Source: Cognataquiflexum nitidum | GTDB taxonomy: Bacteria > Bacteroidota > Bacteroidia > Cytophagales > Cyclobacteriaceae | NCBI RefSeq assembly: GCF_022538055.1 | Contig: NZ_JAKZAM010000011.1 | Span: 62,001 to 126,000, forward strand | Length of the DNA stretch: 64,000 nt | Direction of reading: 5' to 3' | In this document: one piece after another, positions 8,590-17,332 of the stretch | How positions within the stretch are numbered: position 1 is the first letter of the stretch | How the letters are laid out: every line of letters starts with the position of its first letter | Program-made: the position numbers and the translations under genes | Notes under the pieces: model-generated | What the model saw: the letters and a program-made list of their open reading frames with translations, nothing else | Databases searched by the model: none | Told to the model about the DNA's origin: nothing

Positions 8590-9588
8590 ATGAAATCAAC
8601 ATTCTCCTGCATCGACGCCCATACCTGTGGCAATCCTGTCAGACTGGTTTCTGGTGGAGTACCTTTTTTGGAAGGGAAAAACATGGTCGAAAAGCGTCAG
8701 TATTTTCTGGACCATTTAGATTGGATCCGCAAGGGGCTTATGTTTGAGCCGCGTGGGCATGATATGATGTCGGGTTCGATGCTTTTTCCACCCCATGATC
8801 CTGCCAATGACGTTGCGGTTTTATTTATCGAAACAAGCGGTTGCCTGCCCATGTGCGGTCACGGCACAATTGGGACTGTTACCATTGCGATGGAAGAGGG
8901 ATTGATCACGCCGAAAATTCCCGGCCAACTGAGAATCGAAGCGCCTGCAGGATTGGTAAGGGTGAGCTATGTGAAGGAAGGCAAAAAAGTCAAATCCGTC
9001 AAACTGACAAACATTGCTTCCTACCTTGCCGCCACAGACATTGAGGTGCATTGTGATGACTTGGGTACGCTCAAAGTAGATGTGGCTTATGGGGGGAATT
9101 TCTACGCCATTGTTGATCCACAGGAAAATTTCTCAGGAATCCAAAATTACCGTGCCGAGCAACTCATCACCTGGAGCCGGGAAATCCGCAAAAAAATCAA
9201 TGCTTCCCATCAATTTGTCCATCCCGAGCACCCATCTATCCGTGGGCTTTCGCATTTGCTTTGGACAGGGGAACCTATAGACCCCAGTTCTACCGCCAGA
9301 AATGCGGTTTTCTATGGCGACAAAGCCATAGACCGTTCACCCTGTGGGACAGGCACTTCGGCTAGGATGGCACAGTGGCATGCCAAAGGTTTGTTGAAAA
9401 AAGGGGATGAATTTATCCATGAGAGCTTTATCGGGTCCAAGTTTACAGGCAGGATAGAAGAGGAAACCACCGTCGGAGACTTTCTGGCCATCGTTCCAAG
9501 CATCGAAGGTTGGGCAGTGGTGACAGGCTACAATACCATTTTCCTGGATGACGAAGACCCTTATGTGCATGGATTTCAGGTGATTTAG
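8590..9588 (+). CDS. 4-hydroxyproline 2-epimerase (proline racemase family)
   Basis: The 332-residue proline-racemase-fold protein has two catalytic Cys residues: Cys89 in MCGHGTIG and Cys252 in RSPCGTGTSARM. Two Cys (rather than Cys/Thr as in the dehydratases) indicate a two-base racemase or epimerase. Together with the neighbours this points to conversion of trans-4-hydroxy-L-proline to cis-4-hydroxy-D-proline, the first step of the pathway. The family also contains true proline racemases, but the D-amino-acid dehydrogenase and semialdehyde dehydrogenase nearby favour hydroxyproline. Its ATG lies just behind the stop of the nuclease-like gene, so expression of the two is probably coupled. 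Confidence 0.88.
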   Translation: MKSTFSCIDAHTCGNPVRLVSGGVPFLEGKNMVEKRQYFLDHLDWIRKGLMFEPRGHDMMSGSMLFPPHDPANDVAVLFIETSGCLPMCGHGTIGTVTIAMEEGLITPKIPGQLRIEAPAGLVRVSYVKEGKKVKSVKLTNIASYLAATDIEVHCDDLGTLKVDVAYGGNFYAIVDPQENFSGIQNYRAEQLITWSREIRKKINASHQFVHPEHPSIRGLSHLLWTGEPIDPSSTARNAVFYGDKAIDRSPCGTGTSARMAQWHAKGLLKKGDEFIHESFIGSKFTGRIEEETTVGDFLAIVPSIEGWAVVTGYNTIFLDDEDPYVHGFQVI

Positions 9589-9812
9589 GAGAAGCGAGAA
9601 GCTAGAGGCGAGAGCCAAGATGCGAGAGACAATAAATTCAGAATTATGAATTAATAATGAAGAATGACTGGACTCGATTACAACTACAACCAAACTAACC
9701 TGATAACCTGACAACGCGAAGCGGACAACAATTACACCAACTACAACATTTAAATCCAAACATTACCAGAATTCAGTCTCAAGTCTCCCTTCTCACATCT
9801 CACATCTAAAAA
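9589..9812. repeat. Second repeat-filled intergenic gap
   Basis: The block 9589-9630 is a degraded gagaagc array like that at 4692. At 9640-9662 there are gaattatgaatt units, at 9688-9730 ctgataacctgacaac and caactacaacc units, and at 9776-9808 ctcaagtctcc and ctcacatct units. No gene or terminator was recognised. The start of the next gene follows 5 bp after the last unit. Confidence 0.65.
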
Positions 9813-11057
9813 ATGAAACCAACCATTATCATCGGCGGCGGGATCGTCGGATTGTTTACTGCGTATTTCCTTCAAAAGTCAGGAACGGAAGTTATCATCA
9901 TTGACAAAGGTGACATGCAGGTCAATTGCTCCACCGGAAATGCCGGGATGATCGTGCCGAGTCACATCATTCCCTTAGCCGCTCCGGGCATGATCAGCAA
10001 AGGGATTTCGTGGATGTTTTCTTCCAAAAGTCCCTTCTACATCCATCCTAGATTTGACAGGAAGCTCTTGCAATGGTCGTGGTTGTTTTACCAATCCGCC
10101 AACAAATCCCATGTTGAGAAAAGTATTCCTTATCTGAAAAACCTCAGTCTGATGAGCAAAGCGCTGTACCAACAATTCAAGGCTGAGCACATTGAGTCAA
10201 ACTTGGGTTTGATAGAAAAGGGTTTGATGATGATCTACCAAACTTCCGAGGTAGAAAAGGAAGAGATTGAATTTGCACATTTGGCACAGAAACATGGTTT
10301 GGCGGCAGAAATCCTCAGCCCCGAGGATATCCGGAATATCGAACCCAACCTTGAGGTAAAAGCCCGTGGGGCAGTTTTATTTCCCGGTGATGCCCACCTT
10401 TCCCCCGCTGCTTTGTATGGCTTTTTGAAAAAATATTTGGAAGAAAAAGGTGTGCAGTTCAAAAACGAAGTGACGGTCACCGGATTTGAAACAAAGTCCG
10501 ATAAAGTGATCGGCGTATTGACTTCGGAAGGAAAAATTGAAGGGGATAAGTTTGTGCTTTGTGGAGGCGCTTGGTCTGCCGAATTGGCTAAGATGTTGGA
10601 TTTTTCACTTCCCATGATGGGCGGAAAAGGATACAGCTTTATCCAGGACAACAAGCCTGAAATCAAGCAGGCGAGTATTTTGACAGAAATGAAAGTTGCC
10701 GTCAGTCCTTATGGCAATCAGATCCGATTTGGTGGAACAATGGAAATCGCCGGCACAGATGAATCCATCAACATCAACCGGGTTAAGGGAATCTTCGAAT
10801 CCATCAACCGGTATTATCCGGATTTCCAATCCAAATTCCCTGAAACCGATCAGATCTGGAAAGGCTTGAGACCTTGTTCGCCCGATGGGTTGCCTTATAT
10901 CGGTTTTGCGCCTAATTGGAAGAATGTCCTTGTCGGCAGCGGTCATTCTATGATGGGTATAAGCCTGGCACCTGCCACAGGAAAGATCCTCGCAGAACTC
11001 CATGCCCAAAAATCCCCAAGTATGGAATTGGCAGGGTTTAAGGTGGATAGGTTTTGA
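9813..11057 (+). CDS. FAD-dependent D-amino-acid dehydrogenase, probable D-hydroxyproline dehydrogenase
   Basis: The 414-residue DadA/DAO-family flavoprotein has the dinucleotide-binding GGGIVG (8-13), GNAGMIVPS near residue 47 and the C-terminal FAD motif region GLRPCSPDGLPYIG followed by VGSGHSMMG. It would oxidise cis-4-hydroxy-D-proline to 1-pyrroline-4-hydroxy-2-carboxylate, passing electrons to the respiratory chain, and so bridge the epimerase and the DapA-like deaminase. This completes all four enzymatic steps in one strand-consistent row. A general D-amino-acid dehydrogenase (dadA-like) is the alternative. Confidence 0.85.
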   Translation: MKPTIIIGGGIVGLFTAYFLQKSGTEVIIIDKGDMQVNCSTGNAGMIVPSHIIPLAAPGMISKGISWMFSSKSPFYIHPRFDRKLLQWSWLFYQSANKSHVEKSIPYLKNLSLMSKALYQQFKAEHIESNLGLIEKGLMMIYQTSEVEKEEIEFAHLAQKHGLAAEILSPEDIRNIEPNLEVKARGAVLFPGDAHLSPAALYGFLKKYLEEKGVQFKNEVTVTGFETKSDKVIGVLTSEGKIEGDKFVLCGGAWSAELAKMLDFSLPMMGGKGYSFIQDNKPEIKQASILTEMKVAVSPYGNQIRFGGTMEIAGTDESININRVKGIFESINRYYPDFQSKFPETDQIWKGLRPCSPDGLPYIGFAPNWKNVLVGSGHSMMGISLAPATGKILAELHAQKSPSMELAGFKVDRF

Positions 11058-11339
11058 CAATCATCTGTGTATGGATTGCATAATTAACTAAAAGAGCTTA
11101 GTTGAATTGATTGAAAAATAACAACAATATTGTTGATACCAGTCCATATTGGATAGATAGCATTCGGTCTTACTAACATACAATCATTATGTATAAGCAA
11201 ATGAATTCATATGATTAGGAGGATTTTAATTATTAGAACTCTATTTGTTATCGTTCCTGTCCTAATTCTTTGCCCAATATATTGTTGCAGATCCATAATA
11301 ATAAATTAGCCCAGGCACAGCTAAGCTAATTAATAGCCC
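11058..11339. other. Convergent intergenic gap with a 14-bp perfect palindrome
   Basis: The 282 bp between the dehydrogenase and the convergent esterase gene are AT-rich. CAACAATATTGTTG at 11122-11135 is a perfect palindrome, and a weak hairpin (aactaa/ttagtt) lies at about 11086-11105. No T-rich terminator, small gene or RNA is convincing. Confidence 0.4.
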
Positions 11340-12215
11340 TCAATCTAAAACCCCATTCAAAAATACCTGCGTTTTGCCAATCAGATTCTGGTAGGTCTCG
11401 GTAGTGAAGCCATGTCCCTGGCCTTGGATAAACTCCACTAAGTGTGGGACATTTTTGGCGACAAGGGCGTCTTGTATAATTTCACTTTGAGAAATAGGGA
11501 TGACGGTGTCTAAATTTCCATGAAAAAATACTGTCGGGACGGAATTGGGCGTGATAAATCCAACAGGACTTGAATCGGCATATATTGCGGGTTTGGCATT
11601 GGGATTTCCTCCAAGTAGGTTGTCCAAGAGCAGCTGGGTAAAAAGACTAAAACCATAGAAACTTACAAGTTCTGTTGGGGGAAAAAAGGCCACAACTGCT
11701 TTGACCAGACCATTTTGGTTGTTTTTGTAACTGTGCAACAATGCCAAATGCCCTCCTGCGCTACCTCCGGCAAGGATTATTTCATCGCTGACGTCCCATG
11801 TAGACAATTGGGACTGGATGTATGCAATGGCGTTTTTGATGTCTTCCTCTTGGGAAGGAAATTTGTTTGCACCTGTCGATATGTTGAAAAGCCTGTAATT
11901 GACCGCAACATAAGCATAGTCATCCTGAACGGCTTCCAACCATGGTTTAAATTGAACAAACTCATCTTTGGTTCCATCCACCCATCCACCGCCGTGGATC
12001 CACACAAAAACTTTGGTGCTGCCTGTACTTCTATTAGCTGGCAAAAAAACGTCCATGACTTGCCTCGCATTGGTACCGTATGCAGTATTTAAAAGTTCCG
12101 CAGCAACTTCTGGATTTAAGTTCGGTTGAGGGTCATCCTTTTCGACGCAGGAAAAGAGTATAAAAATCCCTAAAAAAAGACTGCCGGCAAATCTCAAAAC
12201 TGAACTCCTTACCAT
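11340..12215 (-). CDS. Alpha/beta hydrolase lipoprotein, carboxylesterase-like
   Basis: The 291-residue protein has a lipoprotein signal with the lipobox ending at Cys23 (FILFSC) and a spacer rich in D and P. The esterase fold follows, with the oxyanion HGGGW (75-79), the nucleophile elbow GGSAGG (Ser152), the acid Asp236 in HGNLDTVIP and His268 in GQGHGF. This is the BD-FAE/hormone-sensitive-lipase-like group of carboxylesterases. It probably acts at the outer membrane or periplasm on ester groups, for example acetylated or feruloylated carbohydrate, but the substrate is not shown. It is convergent with the hydroxyproline row and has no same-strand partner. Confidence 0.85.
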   Translation of the reverse strand: MVRSSVLRFAGSLFLGIFILFSCVEKDDPQPNLNPEVAAELLNTAYGTNARQVMDVFLPANRSTGSTKVFVWIHGGGWVDGTKDEFVQFKPWLEAVQDDYAYVAVNYRLFNISTGANKFPSQEEDIKNAIAYIQSQLSTWDVSDEIILAGGSAGGHLALLHSYKNNQNGLVKAVVAFFPPTELVSFYGFSLFTQLLLDNLLGGNPNAKPAIYADSSPVGFITPNSVPTVFFHGNLDTVIPISQSEIIQDALVAKNVPHLVEFIQGQGHGFTTETYQNLIGKTQVFLNGVLD

Positions 12216-12438
12216 AATTTTTTATTTATTTGATCTGTGAAACAACGAAAGTAAGGATTACTTGTTGTAAAAAATGGGATATGGTTATTAAGTTAATGGT
12301 TATTGGTAATGTCCGATTTAGAACCCAGAAATTTCAACCTTAATGTTTTGGAGACAAAATATCAACAAATATCCAGTATCGATCAAAATCAATTTTTTAT
12401 ATCCTTGAATATTCAAATTTAGAAAATAGTAAGTAATC

Positions 12439-13125
12439 ATGCTTCGAAAAGAAAGATACGCTGCAGTAATAGACCATTTTGCCCAACATATGCCGGTAGC
12501 GGAGACGGAACTCGTCTTCGAAAATCCCTTTCAGCTTTTGGTATCCGTGGTCTTGAGTGCGCAGTGCACCGATAAGCGTGTCAACATGACAACTCCTGCG
12601 ATATTCAGGGATTTTCCTACTCCTGCGCATTTGGCAGCCACCGATTTTGATACGCTTTTCCCCTATATCCGCAGCATTTCTTATCCAAATAACAAGACCA
12701 AACACCTCATAGGTTTGGGAAAAATGCTGACGGAAGAATTTGGAGGAGAGGTTCCTTCCACCGTGGAGGAGCTTGTCAAGCTTCCCGGTGTAGGACGTAA
12801 AACTGCCAATGTCATCACCTCGGTAGTTTGGAACCAACCCAATATGGCAGTAGATACGCATGTTTTCAGGGTTTCTAAGCGCTTGGGTTTGGTCAATCAA
12901 AATGCAAAGACACCCCTGGAAGTGGAAAAGCAGCTGATTAAAAATATCCCAAAGAAATACGTCCACATCGCCCATCATTGGCTGATTTTGCATGGCCGGT
13001 ATGTTTGCCTGGCGAGGAGTCCCAAATGTCTGGAGTGCAATATCACCCATCTTTGCAGGTATTTTGAAAAAAACAAAGAGGCTATCCTGAACAAAGACGC
13101 TATACCCCCAAAAAGGAAAAAATAA
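12439..13125 (+). CDS. nth: Endonuclease III (DNA glycosylase/AP lyase)
   Basis: The 228-residue protein has the helix-hairpin-helix LPGVGRKTA with catalytic Lys121, the conserved Asp139 in VDTHVFRV and a C-terminal 4Fe-4S loop with Cys190, 197, 200 and 206 in the spacing C-x6-C-x2-C-x5-C. It removes oxidised pyrimidines in base-excision repair. Its stop codon is directly followed by the ATG of the asparagine-synthetase-like gene (taaatg), so the two are probably co-transcribed. Confidence 0.95.
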   Translation: MLRKERYAAVIDHFAQHMPVAETELVFENPFQLLVSVVLSAQCTDKRVNMTTPAIFRDFPTPAHLAATDFDTLFPYIRSISYPNNKTKHLIGLGKMLTEEFGGEVPSTVEELVKLPGVGRKTANVITSVVWNQPNMAVDTHVFRVSKRLGLVNQNAKTPLEVEKQLIKNIPKKYVHIAHHWLILHGRYVCLARSPKCLECNITHLCRYFEKNKEAILNKDAIPPKRKK

Positions 13126-14913
13126 ATGTGTGGAATCCATGTACTCATCCAACCTGTATCCGATGGCCTAGCTGCCATCCAAAAGATGATGCATGCGACT
13201 GAACACCGTGGACCGGATTTTTCTGGTTTCTGCAAAGTAGAAGATGATATATTTTTTGCGGCCAATAGGTTAAAAATCCAAGACCTCAGCGATGCCTCCA
13301 ACCAGCCGCTTTGGTGCGAAGACCAATCGGCGTTGTTGGTCTTTAATGGCGAACTCTACAACCATCCCGAATTGAAAGAAATCCTGGTCAATCGGGGACA
13401 CCATTTGGATACAGGTTCAGATTCTGTCGTCTTGTTACATTGGCTAAAGACTTTTGGCAAAAAAGGAATCCAACAACTCAAGGGCATGTTTGCCTTTGTC
13501 TTCGCAGATCTTGGCAAGAAGGAGATTTTGGTAAGCCGGGATGCCTCAGGAGAGAAACCTCTTTATTTTCACCAACATGGAAATTCCTGGATATTTTCCT
13601 CAGAGACCAAAGGGATTTTGGCAGGAATGAAAAACAAACCCAAAATCGACAAAACCCAATTTCTGCCTTTTTTCTACTACAGGCACAGTATGCCGGACAG
13701 GTCATTTTTTGAAGAGGTGAGGCAGGTCTTGCCAGGAGAAATTATCATTCTGGATTTCGATGGGCATGTTATCCAAAGAGAGAAAATGGTTTTGGAGCCA
13801 AACCAAAAACATGAAACTTCCCAAAATAAATTTGAAGAAATACTCAAAGAGGCTGTCTCCAAAAGTTTTGCCGCCCAAAGGCCTGTCGGAATGGTGCTCA
13901 GTGGTGGTGCAGACAGCAGTCTTCTGTATGCAGTTGGGTATGAACTCACCGGGCAAAAATTCCCAACCTATACAGTGGCTTTGGAAAGCAAGTTACAACA
14001 CAAATACAGAGACCCCCATTTTGTAAGGATTTTCAACCAACAATATCCTTCCGAAAACAGAGAAATCAGGGTGAATAAGTCAACGCTCATGGATAATTGG
14101 GGTGCCTACATCCAATCCATGGACCAACCTATCGGAGACAGCGCAGGTTTTTTGACTTGGCTTGTAGCCAAGGAAGCCAAAGAAGAAGTCAAAGTCCTGA
14201 TCTCAGGTGCAGGTGCGGATGAGCTTTTTGCCGGATACAACAGGCATCGGGCGTTTAGACATTACCTGAACCATCCCACATTGTTGAGGCAGATTGCCAC
14301 CTTTTCAGATTTCCCATTTCCAGGATATCTGAAAAAATTGCTACAAAGTATCTCCAAAAATCCTGAAGACACTTTTATCCAAATGGCCGCTGTTGAGAAA
14401 ATCCCCGAGGCATATTTAGGTTTTTTCAGACCTTGGTATCCCAAAAGCGAATTTGGTTTCAAGAATGCTTTGGATTGGGACAGGACTTTCTACCTGGTCA
14501 ATGACATTTTGAAAATCCATGACAATGCCTGCATGGCACATGGCATTGAAGGCCGTGCACCTTATTTATATTCTGAGCTACTTGAATTTGCCCTTTTTCA
14601 GACAGAAGAGGAATTATTGAAAAGCAAAGGAAAAGTTTTTATCAAGGAAGCCTTGAGGAAACGTGGCCTAGGGCAGATTGCAGACCGGAAGAAACTTGGA
14701 TTTGGTTTGCCCCTGCAGGAATGGATGGAGGAAAATGATTTTAGGGAATGGATCTTTGAACCCATCCGACAGCTATCAAAAGACTGGGGGGAATGTTTTC
14801 CACCCGAAATGCTTAAATTTACAGCGCAGCCAGAAAAGGCAGAAAAGAGACATTTCCTTTTGGTTTGGAACATGTTTATCCTAGCAGGTTGGCTGAGTAA
14901 GTTTTCGAAATGA
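13126..14913 (+). CDS. asnB: Asparagine synthase (glutamine-hydrolysing) or related amidotransferase
   Basis: The 595-residue class II glutamine amidotransferase begins MCGIH, so Cys2 becomes the N-terminal nucleophile. The glutaminase domain (about 1-200, with NGELYNH and SRDASGEKPLYF) is followed by an ATP-pyrophosphatase domain with LSGGADSS (258-265). The gene lies between nth and a polysaccharide glycosyltransferase, with 4-bp ATGA overlap to the latter. AsnB-like proteins in surface polysaccharide clusters can amidate sugars or uronic acids instead of making asparagine. Which applies here cannot be told from the sequence. The gene symbol is given by family. Confidence 0.85.
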   Translation: MCGIHVLIQPVSDGLAAIQKMMHATEHRGPDFSGFCKVEDDIFFAANRLKIQDLSDASNQPLWCEDQSALLVFNGELYNHPELKEILVNRGHHLDTGSDSVVLLHWLKTFGKKGIQQLKGMFAFVFADLGKKEILVSRDASGEKPLYFHQHGNSWIFSSETKGILAGMKNKPKIDKTQFLPFFYYRHSMPDRSFFEEVRQVLPGEIIILDFDGHVIQREKMVLEPNQKHETSQNKFEEILKEAVSKSFAAQRPVGMVLSGGADSSLLYAVGYELTGQKFPTYTVALESKLQHKYRDPHFVRIFNQQYPSENREIRVNKSTLMDNWGAYIQSMDQPIGDSAGFLTWLVAKEAKEEVKVLISGAGADELFAGYNRHRAFRHYLNHPTLLRQIATFSDFPFPGYLKKLLQSISKNPEDTFIQMAAVEKIPEAYLGFFRPWYPKSEFGFKNALDWDRTFYLVNDILKIHDNACMAHGIEGRAPYLYSELLEFALFQTEEELLKSKGKVFIKEALRKRGLGQIADRKKLGFGLPLQEWMEENDFREWIFEPIRQLSKDWGECFPPEMLKFTAQPEKAEKRHFLLVWNMFILAGWLSKFSK

Positions 14914-16133
14914 AAATCATTTATATCCATCAGTATTTTGTCACTCCTGCTCAGGGAGGAGGAACCCGCTCATACCACTTGGCCAAAGGCATGGTAGAGG
15001 CGGGTATCGAGGTGGAGATGATTACCTCGCACTCTGAAAACTATTATGATTTCAAGCTCATTGACGGGATCAAGATACATTACCTTCCAGTATCCTACCG
15101 TCAGGAATATGGGTTTTTGAAGAGAATTTGGGCATTTTCCGCATTTGTGGATCAGACAAAAAAGCTTCTGCTCAAATTACCACGGCCTGATTTTTTATAC
15201 ATTACTTCGACTCCATTGACTACCGGATGGATTGGGCTGTGGGCCAAAAAGAAGCTGGCAATTCCTTTCTTTTTTGAAGTCAGAGACCTTTGGCCGGACG
15301 CTCCGATACAGGTGGGCGTCATCCAAAATCCTGTCTTGAAGAAAATTCTCTACAGTCTCGAGTCCAAGATTTACAGGCATGCTTTTAAGGTGATAGCCCT
15401 TTCTCCCGGCATCGCCAACTCCATCCGTGAAAAGTGCGATTTCTGCAAAATCCACCTGATCCCTAATTTTGCTGACACTGAGTTTTTCCATCCCATGGAG
15501 AAAAAGGAATCAATTCTTCAAAAATTTGGTCTCAAACCGACCTTTACCATCGCCTACGCAGGCGCGATCGGTCAGGTCAATGCTGTCGATGAAATGCTGA
15601 TCTTGGCAAAAATGGCACAAGACAGAGGTAAGGATTACCAGTTTGCCGTAATGGGAAAAGGATCCAAGGCTGAAGATTTGCTACGCAAAGCAAAGAACTT
15701 GGGGCTTCACAATTTTTTCTATTTCCCCTTTGGAAGCAAGGAGGAAGTCCGTCAGCTCTTGTCGGTTTCGGATATGGCAATGGTCACCTTTGCCCACCTT
15801 CCTGTACTTAAAACCAACAGTCCCAATAAATTTTTTGATGCCTTGGCAGCAGGAAAGGGAATCATCGTCAACCATAAAGGTTGGGTGTACCAATTGGTCA
15901 GGGAGTATAGTTTGGGAATTTATTTCAATCCTGAAAATCCCGAAGTAGCTTTTGAAAAGTTGGAAAAAATGGCTTCAGATCAAAAATTACTTCAGGAAAC
16001 TCAAAAAAATTCCCGTGAATTGGCTGAGAAATATTTTTCAAAAGAGATAGCTATTCAAAGGCTTCTTGCAGTTATCGATCCGGACAAATTCGGAAAGGAT
16101 TTTAGGGACGAGGTTTATATCCTGACAGCTTGA
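14910..16133 (+). CDS. Glycosyltransferase family 4, WbuB-like
   Basis: The 407-residue GT-B enzyme starts MKIIYIHQYFVTPAQGGGTR, typical of WbuB-type family-4 transferases. It carries the C-terminal acceptor and donor region NSPNKFFDALAAGKGIIVNHKG. The start overlaps the stop of the preceding amidotransferase gene by 4 bp (ATGA), so translation is coupled. The 3' end overlaps the convergent gldB gene by 32 bp. It probably adds a deoxy or N-acetyl sugar to the lipid-linked polysaccharide repeat unit at the inner membrane. Donor and acceptor are unknown. Confidence 0.88.
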   Translation: MKIIYIHQYFVTPAQGGGTRSYHLAKGMVEAGIEVEMITSHSENYYDFKLIDGIKIHYLPVSYRQEYGFLKRIWAFSAFVDQTKKLLLKLPRPDFLYITSTPLTTGWIGLWAKKKLAIPFFFEVRDLWPDAPIQVGVIQNPVLKKILYSLESKIYRHAFKVIALSPGIANSIREKCDFCKIHLIPNFADTEFFHPMEKKESILQKFGLKPTFTIAYAGAIGQVNAVDEMLILAKMAQDRGKDYQFAVMGKGSKAEDLLRKAKNLGLHNFFYFPFGSKEEVRQLLSVSDMAMVTFAHLPVLKTNSPNKFFDALAAGKGIIVNHKGWVYQLVREYSLGIYFNPENPEVAFEKLEKMASDQKLLQETQKNSRELAEKYFSKEIAIQRLLAVIDPDKFGKDFRDEVYILTA

Positions 16134-17106
16134 AGATTTTTTCAGTGTCGGATTCTTCCATCAATTCCCATAGCGGGACATCTTTGTTGAATTGGTAATC
16201 GTCCACAATATTCCATCCAAGCCACCTCCCTACTCTACCCGGAGCGTCAGGACTGATTTCAACGGTGGATGGTGCTTCGCCGGTATATTTTCTGATTTCA
16301 AAGGGATTGGTTTCGAATAGCAGGTCATTTTCCACAAAATAGGACCAAATCAAAACTTCATTGTCAAAGCATGCTGCCACCTCTTCGCTTGAATAGCCGA
16401 TGATAAACTCATCCGGAGTGCAAGGAAGGATTGCTTTGGTAAAATGATAGGCCTTGCCATAGTATATCATTTCGGCTACGAGGGAATTTTGCTTGAGGTC
16501 AGTCTTATTGTACACGGAAGAAATCGCTGTAACAATCATCGGTACAATGTATTTGGCTTCATACCTTTTTGCAATATATTCAGGCAAATCCGGTACCTGA
16601 AACCGATGGTCCGAAGGCAGAAAATAGTCCAAGCCAATGACGACCATTTCTTCGTCGATATAAAGATCAGAGCTAAACCCGCTGACAAAAGTATAGACCT
16701 TTGGCACCTTAAATTCCGGAAAATAGTGCTTGATATACTTGAAGGCATCGCTCAAGTCTTTTTCCAAACCTGTGACATCAGGGTAGTGAATCATCACTTC
16801 ATCGTAAAGTTCACGCATCAGCGTATCCTGATGGGTAGCAAGAAGATCAGCAGCCAAATCCTCTTTAAAGGGATAGTTGGACGTCAATAGATACTTTTCT
16901 GCGAAGTAGGAGTGGTTTTCAAAAAGGTAAGTGAATTCGTCAGGGGTTTTTGCTGAAAAGAAATCGTTTTCCAACCTTACAATCTTCAATTCTAAGTCTG
17001 TATTGAGGATATCTTCGTCCAAATGGCAATGCTCGGTTTCCTTTTTGCAGGATGAAAAAATTATAACAAGACTCAAAATTGCAGAAAAGAGAATTTGGTT
17101 TTTCAT
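16102..17106 (-). CDS. gldB: Gliding motility lipoprotein GldB
   Basis: The protein is 334 residues long when started at the ATG at 17106 (MKNQILFSAILSLVIIFSSC, a lipoprotein signal ending in Cys). The longer reading from 17181 has no signal at its N-terminus. The body resembles GldB, with KIVRLENDFFSAKTPDEF and later FVSGFSSDLYIDEEMVVIGLDYFL. GldB is an outer-membrane-associated lipoprotein needed for gliding in flavobacteria, with a DUF2268-like zincin-related fold. The usual neighbour gldC was not recognised here. A candidate -7 element TAGATTTG lies at 17136-17143 on the minus strand, without a clear -33 TTG. The 3' end overlaps the convergent glycosyltransferase by 32 bp. Confidence 0.85.
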   Translation of the reverse strand: MKNQILFSAILSLVIIFSSCKKETEHCHLDEDILNTDLELKIVRLENDFFSAKTPDEFTYLFENHSYFAEKYLLTSNYPFKEDLAADLLATHQDTLMRELYDEVMIHYPDVTGLEKDLSDAFKYIKHYFPEFKVPKVYTFVSGFSSDLYIDEEMVVIGLDYFLPSDHRFQVPDLPEYIAKRYEAKYIVPMIVTAISSVYNKTDLKQNSLVAEMIYYGKAYHFTKAILPCTPDEFIIGYSSEEVAACFDNEVLIWSYFVENDLLFETNPFEIRKYTGEAPSTVEISPDAPGRVGRWLGWNIVDDYQFNKDVPLWELMEESDTEKIFKLSGYKPRP

Positions 17107-17185
17107 AAGAATGCCAGGCGGGTATAGAACTTGCCCAAATCTACAAGGAATCTTAAAATTATTGGTTGATTTTTTTTTCAAGGGG

Positions 17186-17285
17186 GTAACTAAATTAACT
17201 TATATTGTTGAGTTTAGTTACAAATTGTTTCTGTTCATTTACAGTTTTAAGTCAATGATTGCTTCTGAAATAACATTCATTGACT
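17186..17285. repeat. Two inverted repeats with identical geometry
   Basis: GTAACTAAA (17186-17194) pairs with TTTAGTTAC (17213-17221). AGTCAATGA (17250-17258) pairs with TCATTGACT (17277-17285). Both have 9-bp arms and an 18-bp spacer, and they lie between the gldB start and the fasciclin gene. They may be operators for either gene; no regulator can be named. Confidence 0.5.
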
Positions 17286-17332
17286 GATTGGGTTATTAAA
17301 TATGTAATTCAATACCTAACCAACAAAAAATT

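Noticed and set aside
11122..11135. Perfect palindrome CAACAATATTGTTG as a terminator
   Set aside because: It has no loop or T-run and is AT-rich. It might be a protein-binding site, but there is no partner to support that.
12397..13152. 251-residue minus-strand frame over nth
   Set aside because: It lies wholly over nth, whose catalytic and iron-sulfur residues are all present. The opposite frame shows no domain.
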